NCBI GenBank assembly: GCA_047495785.1 | Contig: JBLDXI010000055.1 | Span: forward strand, 992,001 to 1,056,000 | Reading direction: 5' to 3' | Origin: Lepidodermella squamata | Lineage: Eukaryota > Gastrotricha | DNA: 64,000 nt | Part shown: positions 47,591 through 60,720 of the stretch, piece after piece | Layout of the letters: the number at the start of each line of letters is the position of its first letter | Position numbering within the stretch: the first letter of the stretch is position 1 | Program-made: the position numbers and the translations under genes | The notes under the pieces: model-generated | Seen by the model: the letters and a program-made list of their open reading frames with translations, nothing else | Told to the model about the DNA's origin: nothing | Databases searched by the model: none

Positions 47591-50500
47591 ATGGTGGAAT
47601 TCGGCGAGTCAGCCCTATCGGCAGCCGACTATGTGGTTTTCGCCGCAAGCCTTCTAGTTTGTGCTGCAGTTGGGGCCTATTACGCAATAGCTGAACAGCT
47701 ACGTTCATCAATGCCGGCACCTATTGCTAGGCTCGTTCAGGCCTGGAAAGCGCTGGAATCATCACTATATAGCACTTTCAGATGTAAGAAATCTAAGCCT
47801 GAAGTGTCGATGAGGCACAACGAATCCAGTGCTACGATTACTACGACAGAATACTTTATGGCAAACCGCCAGCTTTCATTCATTCCAACCGTCTTCTCGA
47901 CTTTCGCCAGCTTCTTCTCCGCCATCGGATTGCTTGGCATTCCGGCAGAAATTTACTCGTATGGCACAATGCCGATTTTAGGGACATTGGCGTTTCTCCC
48001 AGCATCATTTGTCGTAGCGCTGGTTTTCATCCCTATTTACTATCGCAATAACTTTTCCAGCGTTTTTGAGGTGAGGTGATGTACCCTGAATCTCCCTAAT
48101 CCATTCCAAACAAATTATACTGCAGTATATCGAGAAACGATTCGAATCAGTGTTCCTCAGGAAAATGACTACTACGATATCAGCTTTGTCAGCGGTAATT
48201 TCGCCATTTATTGAGATGGATTTAAAGCTAGTCTTGAATCAGATCGCCTATTCTGCTGTTTGTGCTTACATTCCATGCGTGGCGTTCCAACAAGGTTCGA
48301 TTGACATTTGGTGTGACAATTATAGCCAGGTTTTTTCATTTTACTAGCCACTGGTGTTCCCGAGTGGATTCTTGTGATATTGACTGGCGTGGTTACAGTC
48401 TTCTACACGTCTTTGGTAACATAGTTTTTGCCATGATATGCTCGCTTTCCTAATCGTTCGAACTTGCTCATAACCTTCCAGGGAGGTCTGAGGTAAGCGT
48501 TGGCTTTTATCCACTGCAATATCTCATCTTTTTCTTAACAGAGCCGTGGTGATAGTTGACACAATTCAGGTAAGCATGACGCTTAAAATTTGGTTATTAG
48601 GCTAATTTTCCGTAAATAAGGCCCTGATCATGTTTGGCGGATTCATCGCAGTTTTGATTGTCGTAAGTTGGGTAGAAATGTCTCAAATCTAAATTCTCTA
48701 ATTTTTTCCTCAATGAAAAGGGAGCCATCGAAGTCGGAGGAATCGAACGGGCATGGAAGATAGCAGATGAAAGTGGCCGAATAGCTCTAACGGAGTAAAG
48801 ACTTATAGAATTTTTGTTACCGGTGACCGAATCCAATCACATTTTGTGCAGCTTTCGGCACGATTTGACGATTACTCACACTTTCTGGTCGGTATTTTTC
48901 GGCGGAGTAACTTATTTTTGTGCGGCGATGAACAATCAGGCTACACTTCAAAGATCCTGCTCTCAAAGCTCGCTCACAAAAGCAATGATGTAACCTATGA
49001 GCTTGATCAAGAGAACTTTAGAACTAAATTCGTTCTATTGCTTTTAAAGGTCCATGATTGGAATCGGACCACTCGTGGCGCTACTTGTGATTATTCTGTG
49101 GTTCAGCACTCTAATCGCCTACGCTTATTTCAATGAAGTTGTTGGATGTGATCCTTTCGCAAAAGGCATTCTCACCTCTCCGAATCAGGTTTGAAATAAA
49201 TTTTACCAATTATTTTTCTTACCTGATTTGTCCGCAGATTATGTCGTATTTTGTGACAGTTCTCATGCCATACCCTGGATTTCTCGGTCTCTACTTCGCC
49301 AGCATATTTTCAGGCGCCCTCAGCTCACTGTCAACTTGCTATAACACAGTTTCTTCGATGATTTGGGAAGATTGGATGAAAAGTTATCTCGAGCCGAAGT
49401 TGACCAGACGTCAAATCAGTGTTGTAATCAAAGTTCTGGCAACGGTTGTAGGTGTCTTAGCTTCGATCTTAGCCCTACTTTGCAAATACGTTGGAGGAAC
49501 TGCTATTCGCGTAAATTTTACCCCACTGGCATCCTAATTTTCTGATCATTTCTGACCTTAGATAACTGTCTCGTTTGTTTCGGCCTTTTCGGGTACAATT
49601 TTTTCTGTATTCGTTGCAGCAGCATTTTTTCCCTTTCTGACGTCATTAGTAAGTGAAGTAAAAGTTGGACCAAATGAAACCTTACCCCTATCAAACAGTC
49701 TGTATCCATCGGACTAGTTGCCGGTATTCCATTCGTGCTATGGGTCATCATTTCGCAAATTGTGCTTAAATTGGGATTCTATCCGAAACTGCCGTACACC
49801 GCCACAGATTGTGCCAATAATCTTACCACCATAGCTCCAATAACTGAGATTTTTCCAACGTAAGTCAAGCCTGATGATCCGTGCCATTAATCGATTTTTC
49901 CATGGATTTTCCAGAACAACAACTCATGTGATACCAGCCGAGCTGCGAAACACTTTGTTCTCACTCTCTTACAATTATTTCGTCGTTTTGTGCATGATAA
50001 CTGTCCTGGGTATAGCGTTCGTCGTAACAGCTATTAGCTGGCTTCTTCGCTGTAAGTTTAACCTAATTTGCTGATCTGAAAATATTACCTGAAATCAAAT
50101 TTTAGTTTGTATGAAGGACAACGAGTGGTTGTGCCGGCCTCGGAAAGTTAATCCGGATTATTTAGTTTATTGGTGGTTCACATCGACCAAGTTTTGCTGC
50201 CGAAAACCTAGCAGTGACGGCATAACAGATGATACTCCAGCTGACAATCAATCTCAAACGCAAGGCATTTCCAATAATTCGTTTTCGGAAGCGGCCCCGG
50301 ACGACCCTGTCGACGACACCGCTAGCTTCAACAGTTACAACTTGAAAACACTTCGATATCAACAACGAGAACCTGAAAGTGGGCCAAGTTCATATGATAA
50401 CATGGTTTACGCAAGCCCTCAATTGAGTTGCCAAGGATCATCGGCCGATCTGAGCTATCGAACCCATCCAGCCAGCTTCATCAGTGATCGGCCTCCAGAT

Positions 50501-50626
50501 TACTTTGCGGCGGTGGCTCCTGCTTATAGCTGGAATTGCCAACTTCAAATGGCACCAAGAGCAAATGGCAACTTCAATTTGTATGCGAAGAAATCGCCAT
50601 CCGGAAGGTTGGCAACGGACGTTTAA
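47591..50626 (+). CDS. SLC5-family sodium/solute symporter (SMCT/SMVT-like)
   Basis: Fourteen exons: 47591-48070, 48126-48294, 48348-48415, 48482-48492, 48542-48569, 48621-48662, 48721-48794, 48852-48989, 49050-49188, 49238-49510, 49562-49648, 49699-49859, 49915-50051, 50106-50626; 775 residues. It is a sodium-driven carrier with the LeuT fold. Landmarks: T-T-E-Y-F-M-A-N-R, S-F-F-S-A-I-G-L-L-G-I-P-A-E, Y-I-E-K-R-F, T-G-V-P-E-W-I-L-V-I-L-T-G-V-V-T-V-F-Y-T, G-G-L-R-A-V-V-I-V-D-T-I-Q, I-T-H-T-F-W-S-V, and F-S-G-A-L-S-S-L-S-T in the sodium-site segment. The small exons look like junk until joined, but each splice keeps phase and reproduces family sequence. An extra basic insert (residues 35-80) follows the first membrane segment. 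The tail is long and Ser-rich. It is the only plus-strand gene inside the MCT cluster. Confidence 0.88.
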
Positions 50627-50771
50627 ACCTAATGCTGTTTTACACATTATTCTGAATCCTAACAGTCAAAAACTGCAGAACATTTCAAGTAGCCTTTATC
50701 AACTTTTTAATAAAACAAACTTCCAACAAAAAAATGATTCATAAGAGAATTGGCAATTATTATCAATTTAT

Positions 50772-53277
50772 TCAAGCAGTTGCGTCATCGCCGGTCGCCT
50801 GATCTTCTTCGGATCTTCTTTTACTCGGCGATGCGTATTTGCAGATGCTGACCATAACGGCTCGAATCAGATAACCCGCGTAGGCAACGACGAGTAGTAC
50901 GACAGCGCTTGATAGCATGATGATTCCAGCAGCTGTGAAGGTTGTTTCATAGCTTGGGAACAGCCCTAAAAGCGGCGGGCCAATCAATATCGAAGCGCCC
51001 TCAGCTGCGATGAGAACGCCGAAAGCAAAGCCAAGGTCTTGAAGCGGCACCATATCGGCTAGAATCGGTGTTAGCATGGTCTGGCCTCCGCCGATGAGAA
51101 ACGCGAATTGAAACACGAAAAACGCGAGGTAGTAGAAGTTGGGAAATATTGTTGTGCCCACCGTCGCGAAGCCGTTCAGCGCAACCATTGCTGCGAGTAG
51201 GCCTATGCGATACTGCGAGAGAAGATCGCTGACAAAGGCCATCATTGGCCGGCCGATAATATTTCCGATTCCAACCAGAGAAATGAGCAAAGTCGTTTGC
51301 TCAACAGGGATACCTAGCTGCTTGCCCCATCCGACGATAAACACTGCGAAATTACTATTAAAATAGCCATTATATTATCGAATTTTCTGACTTACTTGAT
51401 GGAGTGTAATAAATAAGGCCTTTAAGGAAGTTTGACAGGAAAAATGCAGAAAATTTCGGGTTTCGAAAATGACAAAAATACGGCCTCATGAACTTTAAGA
51501 ACCGGTTTGGAACTTGAGGCGGCTCTTTAACAGTCGATGGTGATGGTTCCGATCGTTCATCTTCTTCAGCAGCGTCCACGGTATCAGCTATTACAAGTGA
51601 TGATTCTAAAATTTGTTTCAAAGCATTTTCGTTATCAGCCGTCTCTTCGTCCTCCTTGATTTGATGCTCGCTGATTTTACTGCGTTGGCGAGATGGCAAC
51701 CGCTTGATTGGAGGAGGAGGAGGCGCTGTTGCCTCTTTTTCAGCCTCGTCAGACGGCGGTAGTTGATATGGCAAACTTAGCACTGACCCGCCGTATAAAT
51801 TAACGAAAGACGAAAGACGGGATGGGGTTCTTTTCATGTTGACGAACGAAGCTTCGCGTTTCCGCGTAGCCGGGCTCTTTTGCGCCTTATTAACTGGCCG
51901 CGGGGGTAGGACTAGCGGCGACGAGACAGCAGCAGTTTTGTCGCCCTGAGAAATAAACCGCTGCCTTAACAGCGGCGTTTTGCTTTTCACAGGTGGGCCC
52001 TGGGACATCTGCCGCCTTGTCGCGAACATGACAGAACGAGGCGGTGTTTTCGATCGGCTTAGGGTAGTTTTCCCACTCTCGCCACCGCTCTCATCCGCCT
52101 GTGTTCGGAATGCTCGAGCCGTCATGCTTACTGAACGCCCGTACATCGCCACAGTCTCTTCGCCCTCGCCTAGATCGGGTGGATCGGCGAGAAATTTCAC
52201 GGATCCAGCGGCGGCGCTTGATGTCCCGTCAGCTTCGTCGCTTAGCGTCCCGCCGCCTGCTGCTGTATTCTGATCGTCAGATTTCGGCGATCGGGGCTCA
52301 TCATTTTCGCCCACACTGTCCAACCGGCAACCGGCAATATTCTCCTCGATAAAAGCAGTCAAGGCTCCACTAAAATTGATAAAATAGTCGATATTATAAC
52401 AAATGAATGTGTCTCACCTGGAATTAATCGGCTTGATCACTTTGTCGCTGTCTGAATCGGATTTCAGGGGAGCTGTTTCTTCCGACTTCTGATTAGAAAC
52501 TCCAAGCTCAATCTCATCCTTTGGCCGCTTTGTTTTCGAGTACTGACTGACCGGGCGTAATAGTAAAGACACGGCTAGTGAATTGAGTTCCAGTGCGCCT
52601 AGGATGAACAAGGCGCCTCGCCAGTTGTAAACGGAGACCAGAAAGCGAATTAGGTAAGGATGAACAAAACATCCTAAGTAGGCCCCAATGCCGCCAAGGG
52701 CAGTCGCCAGGCTTCGCCTTCGACTAAAATACATCGAAATCATAACATTCACCGGCAAATAAATAAGAGCCATTCCAATCCCTGGAAAAAAAAATCAGCG
52801 AAAATTTAAAAATATTTCTAAAATCGTCAGTCCTCACCTCCAAGAGTTCCAAAGGTGAAGTAAAGGACAATTAAGGTTGGCGCAAATGCTGACGAAATGA
52901 AAGCGACAGCGATGATTAAGACTCCAATGAATACTAATCGGCGAGTTGCGAAACGTTGCTGTAAAACGCTGACGAACGGTCCGAGAAAGCATTGCAGGCT
53001 GAAGGCGATCGATGCGACAACACTGACTTCCGATTTCGTGCATTCGAAATCAGCGATTAGAACATCGAATAAAATGCCGATGCTGTAGATGATTCCGAAT
53101 GATAAAAATGTGATGAGAAAGACGCAAACGACAATAACCCAGCCGAAGCCTAGAAAAAATGAAAAGATTGATATAGGATAGATAGGATTACGGTTTTCAA
53201 TTTGAATAACCTCCATCTGGCGGCTCCGGAGGTAGGCTTGAATCTGACTCGTCATTATCGTCGTTGTCCGCGGTCAT
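50772..53277 (-). CDS. SLC16/monocarboxylate-transporter-like MFS protein (f), longest copy
   Basis: Exons 53277-53211, 53149-52838, 52781-52418, 52369-51396 and 51343-50772 encode 762 residues. The signature P-P-D-G|G-F-G-W-V-I-V-V is split by intron 1. Half one includes E-C-T-K-S-E-V-S-V-V-A-S-I-A, Q-Q-R-F-A-T-R and Y-N-W-R-G-A-L-F-I-L-G-A-L-E-L. The cytosolic central loop is very long (about 330 residues) and low in complexity: acidic, then Arg/Ser/Thr/Pro-rich with P-P-P-P and many S-P/T-P sites, suggesting phosphoregulation. Half two is G-I-G-N-I-I-G-R-P-M-M-A-F ... Q-T-M-L-T-P-I-L-A-D-M-V-P. An extra intron sits in the loop. Confidence 0.92.
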
Positions 53278-54323
53278 TTAAAGAAACTATAAACAATAAC
53301 TTTGCAATTTTACGTTAACTTTCCTTGCTAAACATAATAGCGGATCGCACGCCTAAAATACTACGTTCATAAATTATCGATTTTTTTCCTATAGGCCATA
53401 ACATCCGTCGATCTCTATGACACGTAATAACAATACTGATATTAATTAGGTTAAAGCATGAATTACACGGCACCATAAGCACGGGAGTGAAATTAGTTGG
53501 ATACTTTATAAACAAAATACGTTACTCGTGTGTCCTAACAACAAAGAACAAACGACAACTCGCAAATAGAACGCTGAAATGACACGCAAGCTCTAAAATA
53601 GGTATTTGGCCAGCTGTTTCCAGACGCAGCATGCAAACACAAAGCTCACGAGTTTAGTCCTCAAACCCTTGACCGATGCGGCTATTTGTGAACATAGAAC
53701 AAAGACAGTCTTATAGGACCAATCGTAATAGAGCAATGAAGGAGATTATTTGAAGGATGAGGTGCTGCATGTATCCAGGCGATGGCTCTAATTTGTTTTC
53801 TTTTTTATGCAATGATCTATTTCACGTAGATCGATTCCTCATTTAAATGATACCGCAGCTACAAGTAATTGAGCTTAAGCATGAGAGAAAATACCTAGCT
53901 CTATTAAATAAATATTGATCCTGCCAACACCGAATAGTACACGGTTTTTGAACTACTAATTTTCCGGACATTACAACATCGTTTAAGGTTGAATAAAATT
54001 TTCCAAGCTCGTTCTGGATTTGATAAAATTGTTTGACGGGCTGTATTCCTGGCTCGTGGAGGGTGTAGGCCGTGGGGAGAGTAGCTCGCAACGACTATAC
54101 ATCATAGTTTTTCTAAATATTATGCTTGATAAGCTCCCCACGTGTGACTCGCACCGAAAGCATGCGAGTAAACAAAACAATGTTTAGTACTCGCGGCCAT
54201 TCATATAAATATATTAGGCGATGATTATCAAGCAAGCGAGACGCCCGAGTTTTTACGCCGCGAAAAACACCTGCGTTTTTATTAATGTTTTATTTATCGT
54301 TTTTTTAGCTTTACGCTGTAGCA
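53278..54323. other. Intergenic region between MCT-like genes (f) and (g)
   Basis: About 1 kb of AT-rich sequence with only short frames; nothing supportable seen. Confidence 0.5.
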
Positions 54324-56187
54324 TCACCGGAAACATGACAATTTTGATGCATAGGTCACAAGTAAGAGAATGATCGCAGATGAAATTAAAATAAGCCCTA
54401 CTGTCGTGAAAATAGCCGAGTATGATGGCAGCAGTCCTAGAATGGGTGGTCCGATCAATACAGCCACCCCCTTCGATGCGATAACCAACCCATAAGCCAA
54501 GCCTAGTTCGGACATTGGAACGATATCGGCTAAAATTGGCGTGAAGAACGTTTGGGCGCCACCCATAAAAAACGCGAATAGAAAAACAAGAAGCGCGAGG
54601 GTGGCAATGTTGGCGAAATTTGCGAGTATCACAGTTGTTGTTCCGTTTATCGCCAATAGTGTCGCCAGAAGTTGGACTCGGCTCTTCGGAAAAGTGTCGC
54701 CGAGAAAAGCCATGATTGGCCGCCCGATAATATTTCCCACGCCTACTATCGAAAACAATGGTGTGATGAGATCGCTTGGGAAATTCAGCTCATTAGCCCA
54801 GCCAACAAGGAAAACTGAAAAAAATGAAAACTTTCGCATAGTCGGTTCACAAATTTAAAAAAATTACGCGATGGCGCAAAGGCAACGAGTCCCTGCAGGA
54901 AATTCGTGAAGCAAATTAGGGAAACTGGTGCGTTTCTGGATCTTCGCAGGCACGACGAAAATTTGAAAATCAGCGACTCTGTCCTACTTCTGCTCGTTTC
55001 CTCATCGTCGCAGCGATGAGTATCAGATGGCCGCTCATCCATTGTCGACTCATCGGCAGCACTAGGCAGTTCGAAGAAAATTTCAGGGCTGTAAATACTG
55101 TTTCTGCTCGCTCTCGAAATGCGACGCAGCGCTTGCCGTGGAATAACCAAATTATGATTCACTCTTGCAGCATCAGCCCTAGACGACCTTCTAGAACTGC
55201 TCGCTGACGAACAGGCGATAGGAAGAAATGCCGAGGCACCGAAATCGGCGGACAATTTCCGGGAAAAGATTGATTGCTTTCTACAGCTGTTCCCAATTAT
55301 TGATGGTTGCCGTATCACAGAACAACGAGGTGTATAGCTGGAACTATGTTCGCTTAACCCTTCAGCTTCTTCTTCGACCCGATCCAATGGCTTGCAAACA
55401 ATACCCGGCGTTTCAGGAATAGCCGAAGAACTGTAAATTTAATAAATATTTCAAAATATCTTTATAGAAGAATTTCTTGCAAACCAACTTTGGCCCGTTC
55501 AAAGTTGGGCATTTGCCATCATATTTGACTGATTCCACATCTAAATTGATAAGGTCGTACCTCTCTCGAATCAGTAGTGACGCGGCTATCGAGTTCAATT
55601 GAAAAGCGCCGAGAATGAACAGTGCCCCACGCCAATCGTAAATGTGAACAAGATACTTTATAAAGTAAGGATGGCCGAAGCAACCGACATAGGCTCCTAT
55701 CCCACCTAGCGCTGTAGCTAGGCTTCGCCTTTCCTCGAAATAAGGCGATATTGCCACAATTACGGGTAGATATATCAGCCCCATTCCGATACCGCACATC
55801 ACGCCGAAGGTGAAGTAGAGACAGGGCAAATTCGGCGCGAAAGACGATGACGTGAGGCCGACTGAAATGAACACGCATCCGATCTGAACAATTGTACGGG
55901 CCTCGATCCAGCGTTGTAGCATGCTTACGAACGGGCCGAGGAATAGCTGCAAGCTAAGGGCTATACTTGCTATTACGCTGACCTCAGATTTCGTACAGCC
56001 AAATTCTTCCATCAAAGAGTCGAAAATTATACTTATCGAGTACATTGAACCGATGCTTAGAAACGTTATGAAGAAGACAGATGCCACGACCACCCATCCG
56101 TATCCTATTTAGTCGATAAAAAAATTGCTGCGTTTTAAGCGGTTAAAGATGAATACCTTCATCGGTTTGTTCAGGTTTGCTCTTCAT
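54324..56187 (-). CDS. SLC16/monocarboxylate-transporter-like MFS protein (g)
   Basis: Exons 56187-56157, 56104-55489, 55430-54868 and 54814-54324 encode 566 residues. A very short first exon (10 codons) gives D-E-G|Y-G-W-V-V-V, the Glu form of the signature. Half one is uninterrupted (F-L-S-I-G-S-M-Y-S-I, E-E-F-G-C-T-K-S-E-V, Y-D-W-R-G-A-L-F-I-L-G-A-F-Q-L). The intron after G-P, with donor GTTGGT, is placed by frame and by its 58-base length and is the least certain junction. Half two: C-F-T-N-F-L-Q-G-L-V-A-F-A-P-S|L-F-L-V-G-W, G-V-G-N-I-I-G-R-P-I-M-A-F, Q-T-F-F-T-P-I-L-A-D-I-V-P. About 470 gene-free bases lie upstream. Confidence 0.87.
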
Positions 56188-56656
56188 ATAAATGATAAAG
56201 AAAATTCCTTAAGAAAACAACAAAGTTATAGGGCTAAAGCTTGAAAATAGCCATAGGCAATACATCGGATTCGCCTATTTTTTATATATCGAATATCTTC
56301 ACTCTACAGACTTTAATTTGCCGCAAATTTTGTGACTATCACGTGTTATATGTAAAAACTTCGCCTCTGCATGAGTTTCGTGAGATCCGGCGGATGTTTC
56401 AATTTTGTATTATTAAACTGTGTAGAGCTAATGATGTAGAATGATCGAATTGCTAAGTGCTGATAGGAATCAGTGCTTGAATTTTTTCCTAGATTTTTCC
56501 TCTTCAAAAAATGAAACATTTATATTCACTCTAATCAGTTAAATTTATTATTTATTAGATGAAAAGCAGCGAAGTAATCTGACTCGTGCCATTAAGAATG
56601 GTTATTGATTGACAAATCGAACATTCGAGTTAATTAACCTCTTCGAACCTGCGAAG

Positions 56657-57977
56657 TTACTTAGATTTTACGAGCTTTTTGACGAAATCACTCGCCGCCA
56701 TCGATGACGCGTCTTTCCCGTCGTCGTTTTTCAGCGTCGCATCGGCGCCTCGTTTCATGAGAAAGCGAATGAAGTCGAACTTGTTTTCCGTGACAGCTAT
56801 CATCAAAGGCGTCCAGTTGACACCTATTTCCAACATCTGACCCTTCAACTCGGACCAGTAAGGCGCCGACACTGTCGAACGCTCGTTAATATCAGCGCCT
56901 CGGTCAGCCAACACCTTGGCTATATCAGCGTACCCATACCTAATTTTTTCGAACATGAGCGAAATATCCATGGAGCATAGAATCTACCTAGCTGCAGACA
57001 ACATTGGAGTCCAGCCCAGTTTGTCCCGGACAGTTGGCCTAGCGTCCCACTGTAACAGAGCCTCGACTACGCCCGTGGCTCCATTGCATATCTGAAAGCA
57101 AAAGAAAATTAAATAAATTGATTAAATACATAGCTTTTATAGCCATTTCATCCGAATGAAAAATACCGCCCAAATCAAAGCCGTTGCTCCATTTTTGCTT
57201 TTGTGATCGACTTCAGCACCTTTGCTCAGCAGGAGCCGTGCAACTTCAGGATGGTTGCCGCGAGCTGCTCCAATGAGCGGTGTTATGCCATCGTCATCTT
57301 CCTCGTTGATATCACAGCCCTCGTCAATGCACAGTTCTACCATCAACTTGTGCCCGTAAAAAGCTGCGTGAATTAGCGCTGTAGCGCTTTTGTTATCCCG
57401 CGCCGTCACTTTAGCCCGCCTTTCCACTAAAATTTCAGCGATTCTCAGGTAGCCACTAGCCACCGCCCACATGAAAGGCGTCCAGCCATCTGCGTCCTTG
57501 TTGTTTATTTCTAAACCGCTGTCCAGCTGATACATAACCATGGCTAGATCATTAGCTTGAATAGCAGCTAGCAATTTATCATTCGGATCTTCCTCCTAAA
57601 AAATGGCAAAAATTACCATTGAAAATTCATAGGCAAGAATTTACCGGGGACAGCTGGTGTACTTTCTGGCTTCGTGGAGACAATGGCCTCATAGGGTCTT
57701 TGACTTCTTTCGCAGAGTCCTAAATATACCTGGAATAGATTTAAATTCGATTTAAGTTCCAGTGAAAAACCTGTAGTTGGAAATTTGCCAAATCCGGTTG
57801 GGCTGAAAATCGGCGCATAACGCTAGGGCTTCGAGCGATAGTCGGCGATCCTCCATCATTAACCGACAATCGGCTAACGTCCAGTAGTTTCAAGGCATCG
57901 GGCTGAGACAGGCGTCGCGCCATTCGAGGGCAGCAGTCTGAACTTGGGCGTGCTGGCATTTTTTTAGATGAACTCAT
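56657..57977 (-). CDS. Cytosolic ankyrin-repeat protein
   Basis: Five exons: 57977-57771, 57719-57645, 57595-57167, 57091-56988, 56939-56657; 365 residues. No signal peptide. The first 95 residues are Ser/Pro/Arg-rich (R-R-L-S, R-S-P-S, R-R-F-S: kinase-type sites). About seven ankyrin repeats follow from residue 95 to the end: D-G-W-T-P-F-M-W-A-V-A-S-G-Y, S-A-T-A-L-I-H-A-A-F-Y-G-H, D-G-I-T-P-L-I-G-A-A-R-G-N-H, N-G-A-T-A-L-I-W-A-I, L-G-W-T-P-M-L-S-A-A-R-Y-G-Y, N-W-T-P-L-M-I-A-V-T. The penultimate repeat has an insertion (S-T-V-S-A-P-Y-W-S-E-L-K-G-Q). It is a protein-binding scaffold by family. The exon 2 acceptor was chosen because the alternative gives a frame shift. Confidence 0.85.
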
Positions 57978-59283
57978 GAGACAAATTTTTCACACTACAG
58001 AGCAGGTGGTGACAAAATACCTGAGGGGTGATATATTCACCGCCCGAAAAGAAGTCGCACCTGATTCGAACTCGCCGCCTTTTTCAATCGTGATGGTCAA
58101 TTTTCTGCGAGGCGTTTCTTGTAGAACAAATTTGAGATGATGAACCAGGTGCAACTCAATTATTGCAGCAATTGAGAGCGCGGCCGTTTTTTTGTTTCAG
58201 AGTAACCTTTTGACGTCCGGAGCAAAAAATGCCGCCGCACGAGTGGTACACCCGCGTGTCATTTGCCAAAGTTGAAAAGAAGCGGCTTTTTATGACGAAA
58301 AAATCAACTGTCGTATAAACTATAATTAATCTATAATTACTAGCAGCGTTAATAGAGCAGGCGCGTCTCTACGCTTTCGGACTGCGTTGACCGAGAATTA
58401 GCTAAAGCTAGGCCAAATTGATGGGCAAACACGTGTATAATATGAAGCCTTGATTTTATTCGAGGGACGAATCCAATCATCATCAGGGTTATATGATTTT
58501 ATGAATTTATATTCGGACCCAGAGATGATTTTTTTCTCATTTGTCTTTTTTCTCAGATTGTCGAGTTCGCGATATAGGACCGGCGTAACGCAGGGTGATT
58601 TTGGACAGTACACTTGCATCAGGTGATTAATGTTTCAGAATGGTGTTTTTTTTGTAAAAATTTCTCCGTCTCATCGGCTTTCGCTTGGCATAAAAATTGA
58701 TTGGAGAAAAATTGATATTTTCAGAATACTTTTGAATGAAAATCGACAAGGGCCTGATCTACCTCAGAAGTCGTACAAAAAGCGCAAGCTCCACAACACT
58801 GTCTCATTTGCCGCCTTTTTTATTTTTGATGCCGCAATTTTTTTAGAATTTGGCTGTTTTTGTTTCAAGAAGTTTGGAGTAGTCCCGAAAAATCATTAGG
58901 CACCTTGCCCATCTTTGATTGAAACTGATTGAAATTTCTTAGCAAAAACTGATTTTTAACCCTTTCGAAAAACAGGTTTTGTGCAAACAAGTTATCCGTC
59001 GTTACGGTTTGGCATCTGCAAATAATCCTTGCCAATATATTCAAGAATTTGCTTGTATTCATTGGAATATAACCTTCTGCTGGCATATCGAGATTTTATT
59101 TTTCAGCCATACGCCTCGCAGCGCTCTCGGCGCGATAACTTGATGCCACGATGATTCAGGGGGTACAATAACATTTCATAGATATAAAATTTGTGAGTAA
59201 GTAGACAGTGTGTATAATGTAAAGCTTATAAACAAGAGATCATGGTTGATGTTTAGTGTTTGTTTTGATCGTTTTTATGTCGT
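57978..59283. other. Intergenic region, no gene seen
   Basis: About 1.3 kb upstream of the ankyrin gene and downstream of the retroelement relic. AT-rich; only short frames on both strands. Confidence 0.5.
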
Positions 59284-60720
59284 TTATTCAATGATCAGCC
59301 AATCTCTGGTGTCGAATCGGAGGCGGTAGTCGGGCTTTGGCAGCTGTCTGATATGCCACGCTGGGCAGCGTTTTTCCAGTTCTGTCGCGATTTTGTCTGT
59401 AGCCGTTAAATGAGCGATGTATTCGATATATTTAGCAATATCGAGTTCTGCGGCAAGAGTTCGCTCGCCGTAGCGTTGGGTAGCGGTCTCAAACCGCAGA
59501 TCAATACCAGTGACACCAGCGAAGGCGATCACATCGATAGGGTGCGTTTCTTGGGGAGGTTCAGTAGGGCTCTAAGGGCATAGGATTGAAGGTCCACAAG
59601 GCGACTCAGGGCTGAAGGGCTCATGCAGGACCAGGCCGGGGCACCATACAGCAACACCGGTTCTATGAGTGTCTGGTAAAATAAAACACAAACTCCTTTT
59701 GGCAAATTTTTAGCTCGGCAAAGGCCATACAGAGATCCGACGGTCTGTCGGATCTTTGACGAGATGACGTCGAGATGCGTCGACCATGAAAGGAGCGGCG
59801 TTAGGTGCAGACCTAGGTACCGGACTTGGGTAACCTGCGGGATGGCTTGGCCGTACAATCGTAGGTTGACAGTGGGTGGTGTGTTGCCGTAGTGGCCGAA
59901 GACGATCGCCTCGCACTTGGCAGGATTGAGTTTGAGGCGCCAGCGGTTGCACCAGCTTTCGATGGCGCAGAGCCGCCTCTGAAGGCGATGAACGCAGACG
60001 TGGTATTGGTCCCCGAAGGCCCAGTTAATGACGTCGTCGGCGAAGGTGCCCTTACCAACACGCCGAGCACCATCGTCAGGGAGACAGCTTTTGGGCTGCA
60101 TGTCGCTGGTGTAAAAAATAAATAGCAATGGCGACAAAGGCGACCCTTGAGGCACGCCACAAAAAATATTTCTGGACTGAGAAAGTTCGTTTCCGACTCT
60201 GACTTTAAAACTCCTGTCCCGAAGGAAATCTGAAACCCACCTGGTAATAGGCGACGGAAGACCCGACTGCTCCAGTTTTCTGCGAAGGCCGTCGTGCCAG
60301 ATACAGTCGAAGGCCGCTTTGAAATCGAGCAACATGGCAACAAGCTTTTTCCGTTTTGCAATTGATAAACCTACATCGCTAATAAATAGAAAAAGGGGAT
60401 CGGTTGTGGAGTGTAACGGCTGAAAGCCAAATTGGTGGCGTGGTAATTAATTGTGCATGGCTAAAAAATGGTATAAATATTTGGCAACAACAACTTCCAA
60501 ACCTTTGGCAATGGCCGGTAACAAAGACACCGGTCGGTAAGAATCGGGAAGGCGTGAATCTTTACCTGATTTTAAAATTGGAACGATGATCGCTACCTTC
60601 CAGTTTCTCGGTACAAAGCCACTGTTGAGGCTGAGTTGGTAGAGATACCGCAAGTGCTTCGCCAACTTTTTACCGCCGTGCTTTATGAGGACGTTGGAGA
60701 CGTTGTCCTTCTGCTGCTGC
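59284..60720 (-). mobile_element. 5'-truncated, inactivated non-LTR (LINE) reverse transcriptase
   Basis: On the minus strand the translation shows reverse transcriptase blocks in order: S-G-F-V-P-R-N-W-K-V-A-I-I-V-P-I-L-K; S-Y-R-P-V-S-L-L-P; H-Q-F-G-F; L-D-F-K-A-A-F-D; G-V-P-Q-G-S-P-L-S-P-L-L-F; F-A-D-D (the catalytic Asp pair, with Phe for Tyr); and Y-L-G-L-H-L. This is the Jockey/CR1/I type seen in arthropod and nematode LINEs. An in-frame stop before H-Q-F-G-F and a frame shift near 59530 break it, and no endonuclease domain is present upstream. Homology stops at about 60720, 190 bases before the SGLT-like gene. No poly-A tail or target duplication was recognised. Confidence 0.85.

Noticed and set aside
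48070-49050. SLC5 gene at 47591 read as a pseudogene because of many stops
   Set aside because: Stops fall in short introns; joining 14 exons, including an 11-base one, gives an unbroken 775-residue family protein.
60336-60447. Intron within the reverse transcriptase
   Set aside because: The frame is continuous across the region except for a single in-frame stop; a mutation explains it more simply.
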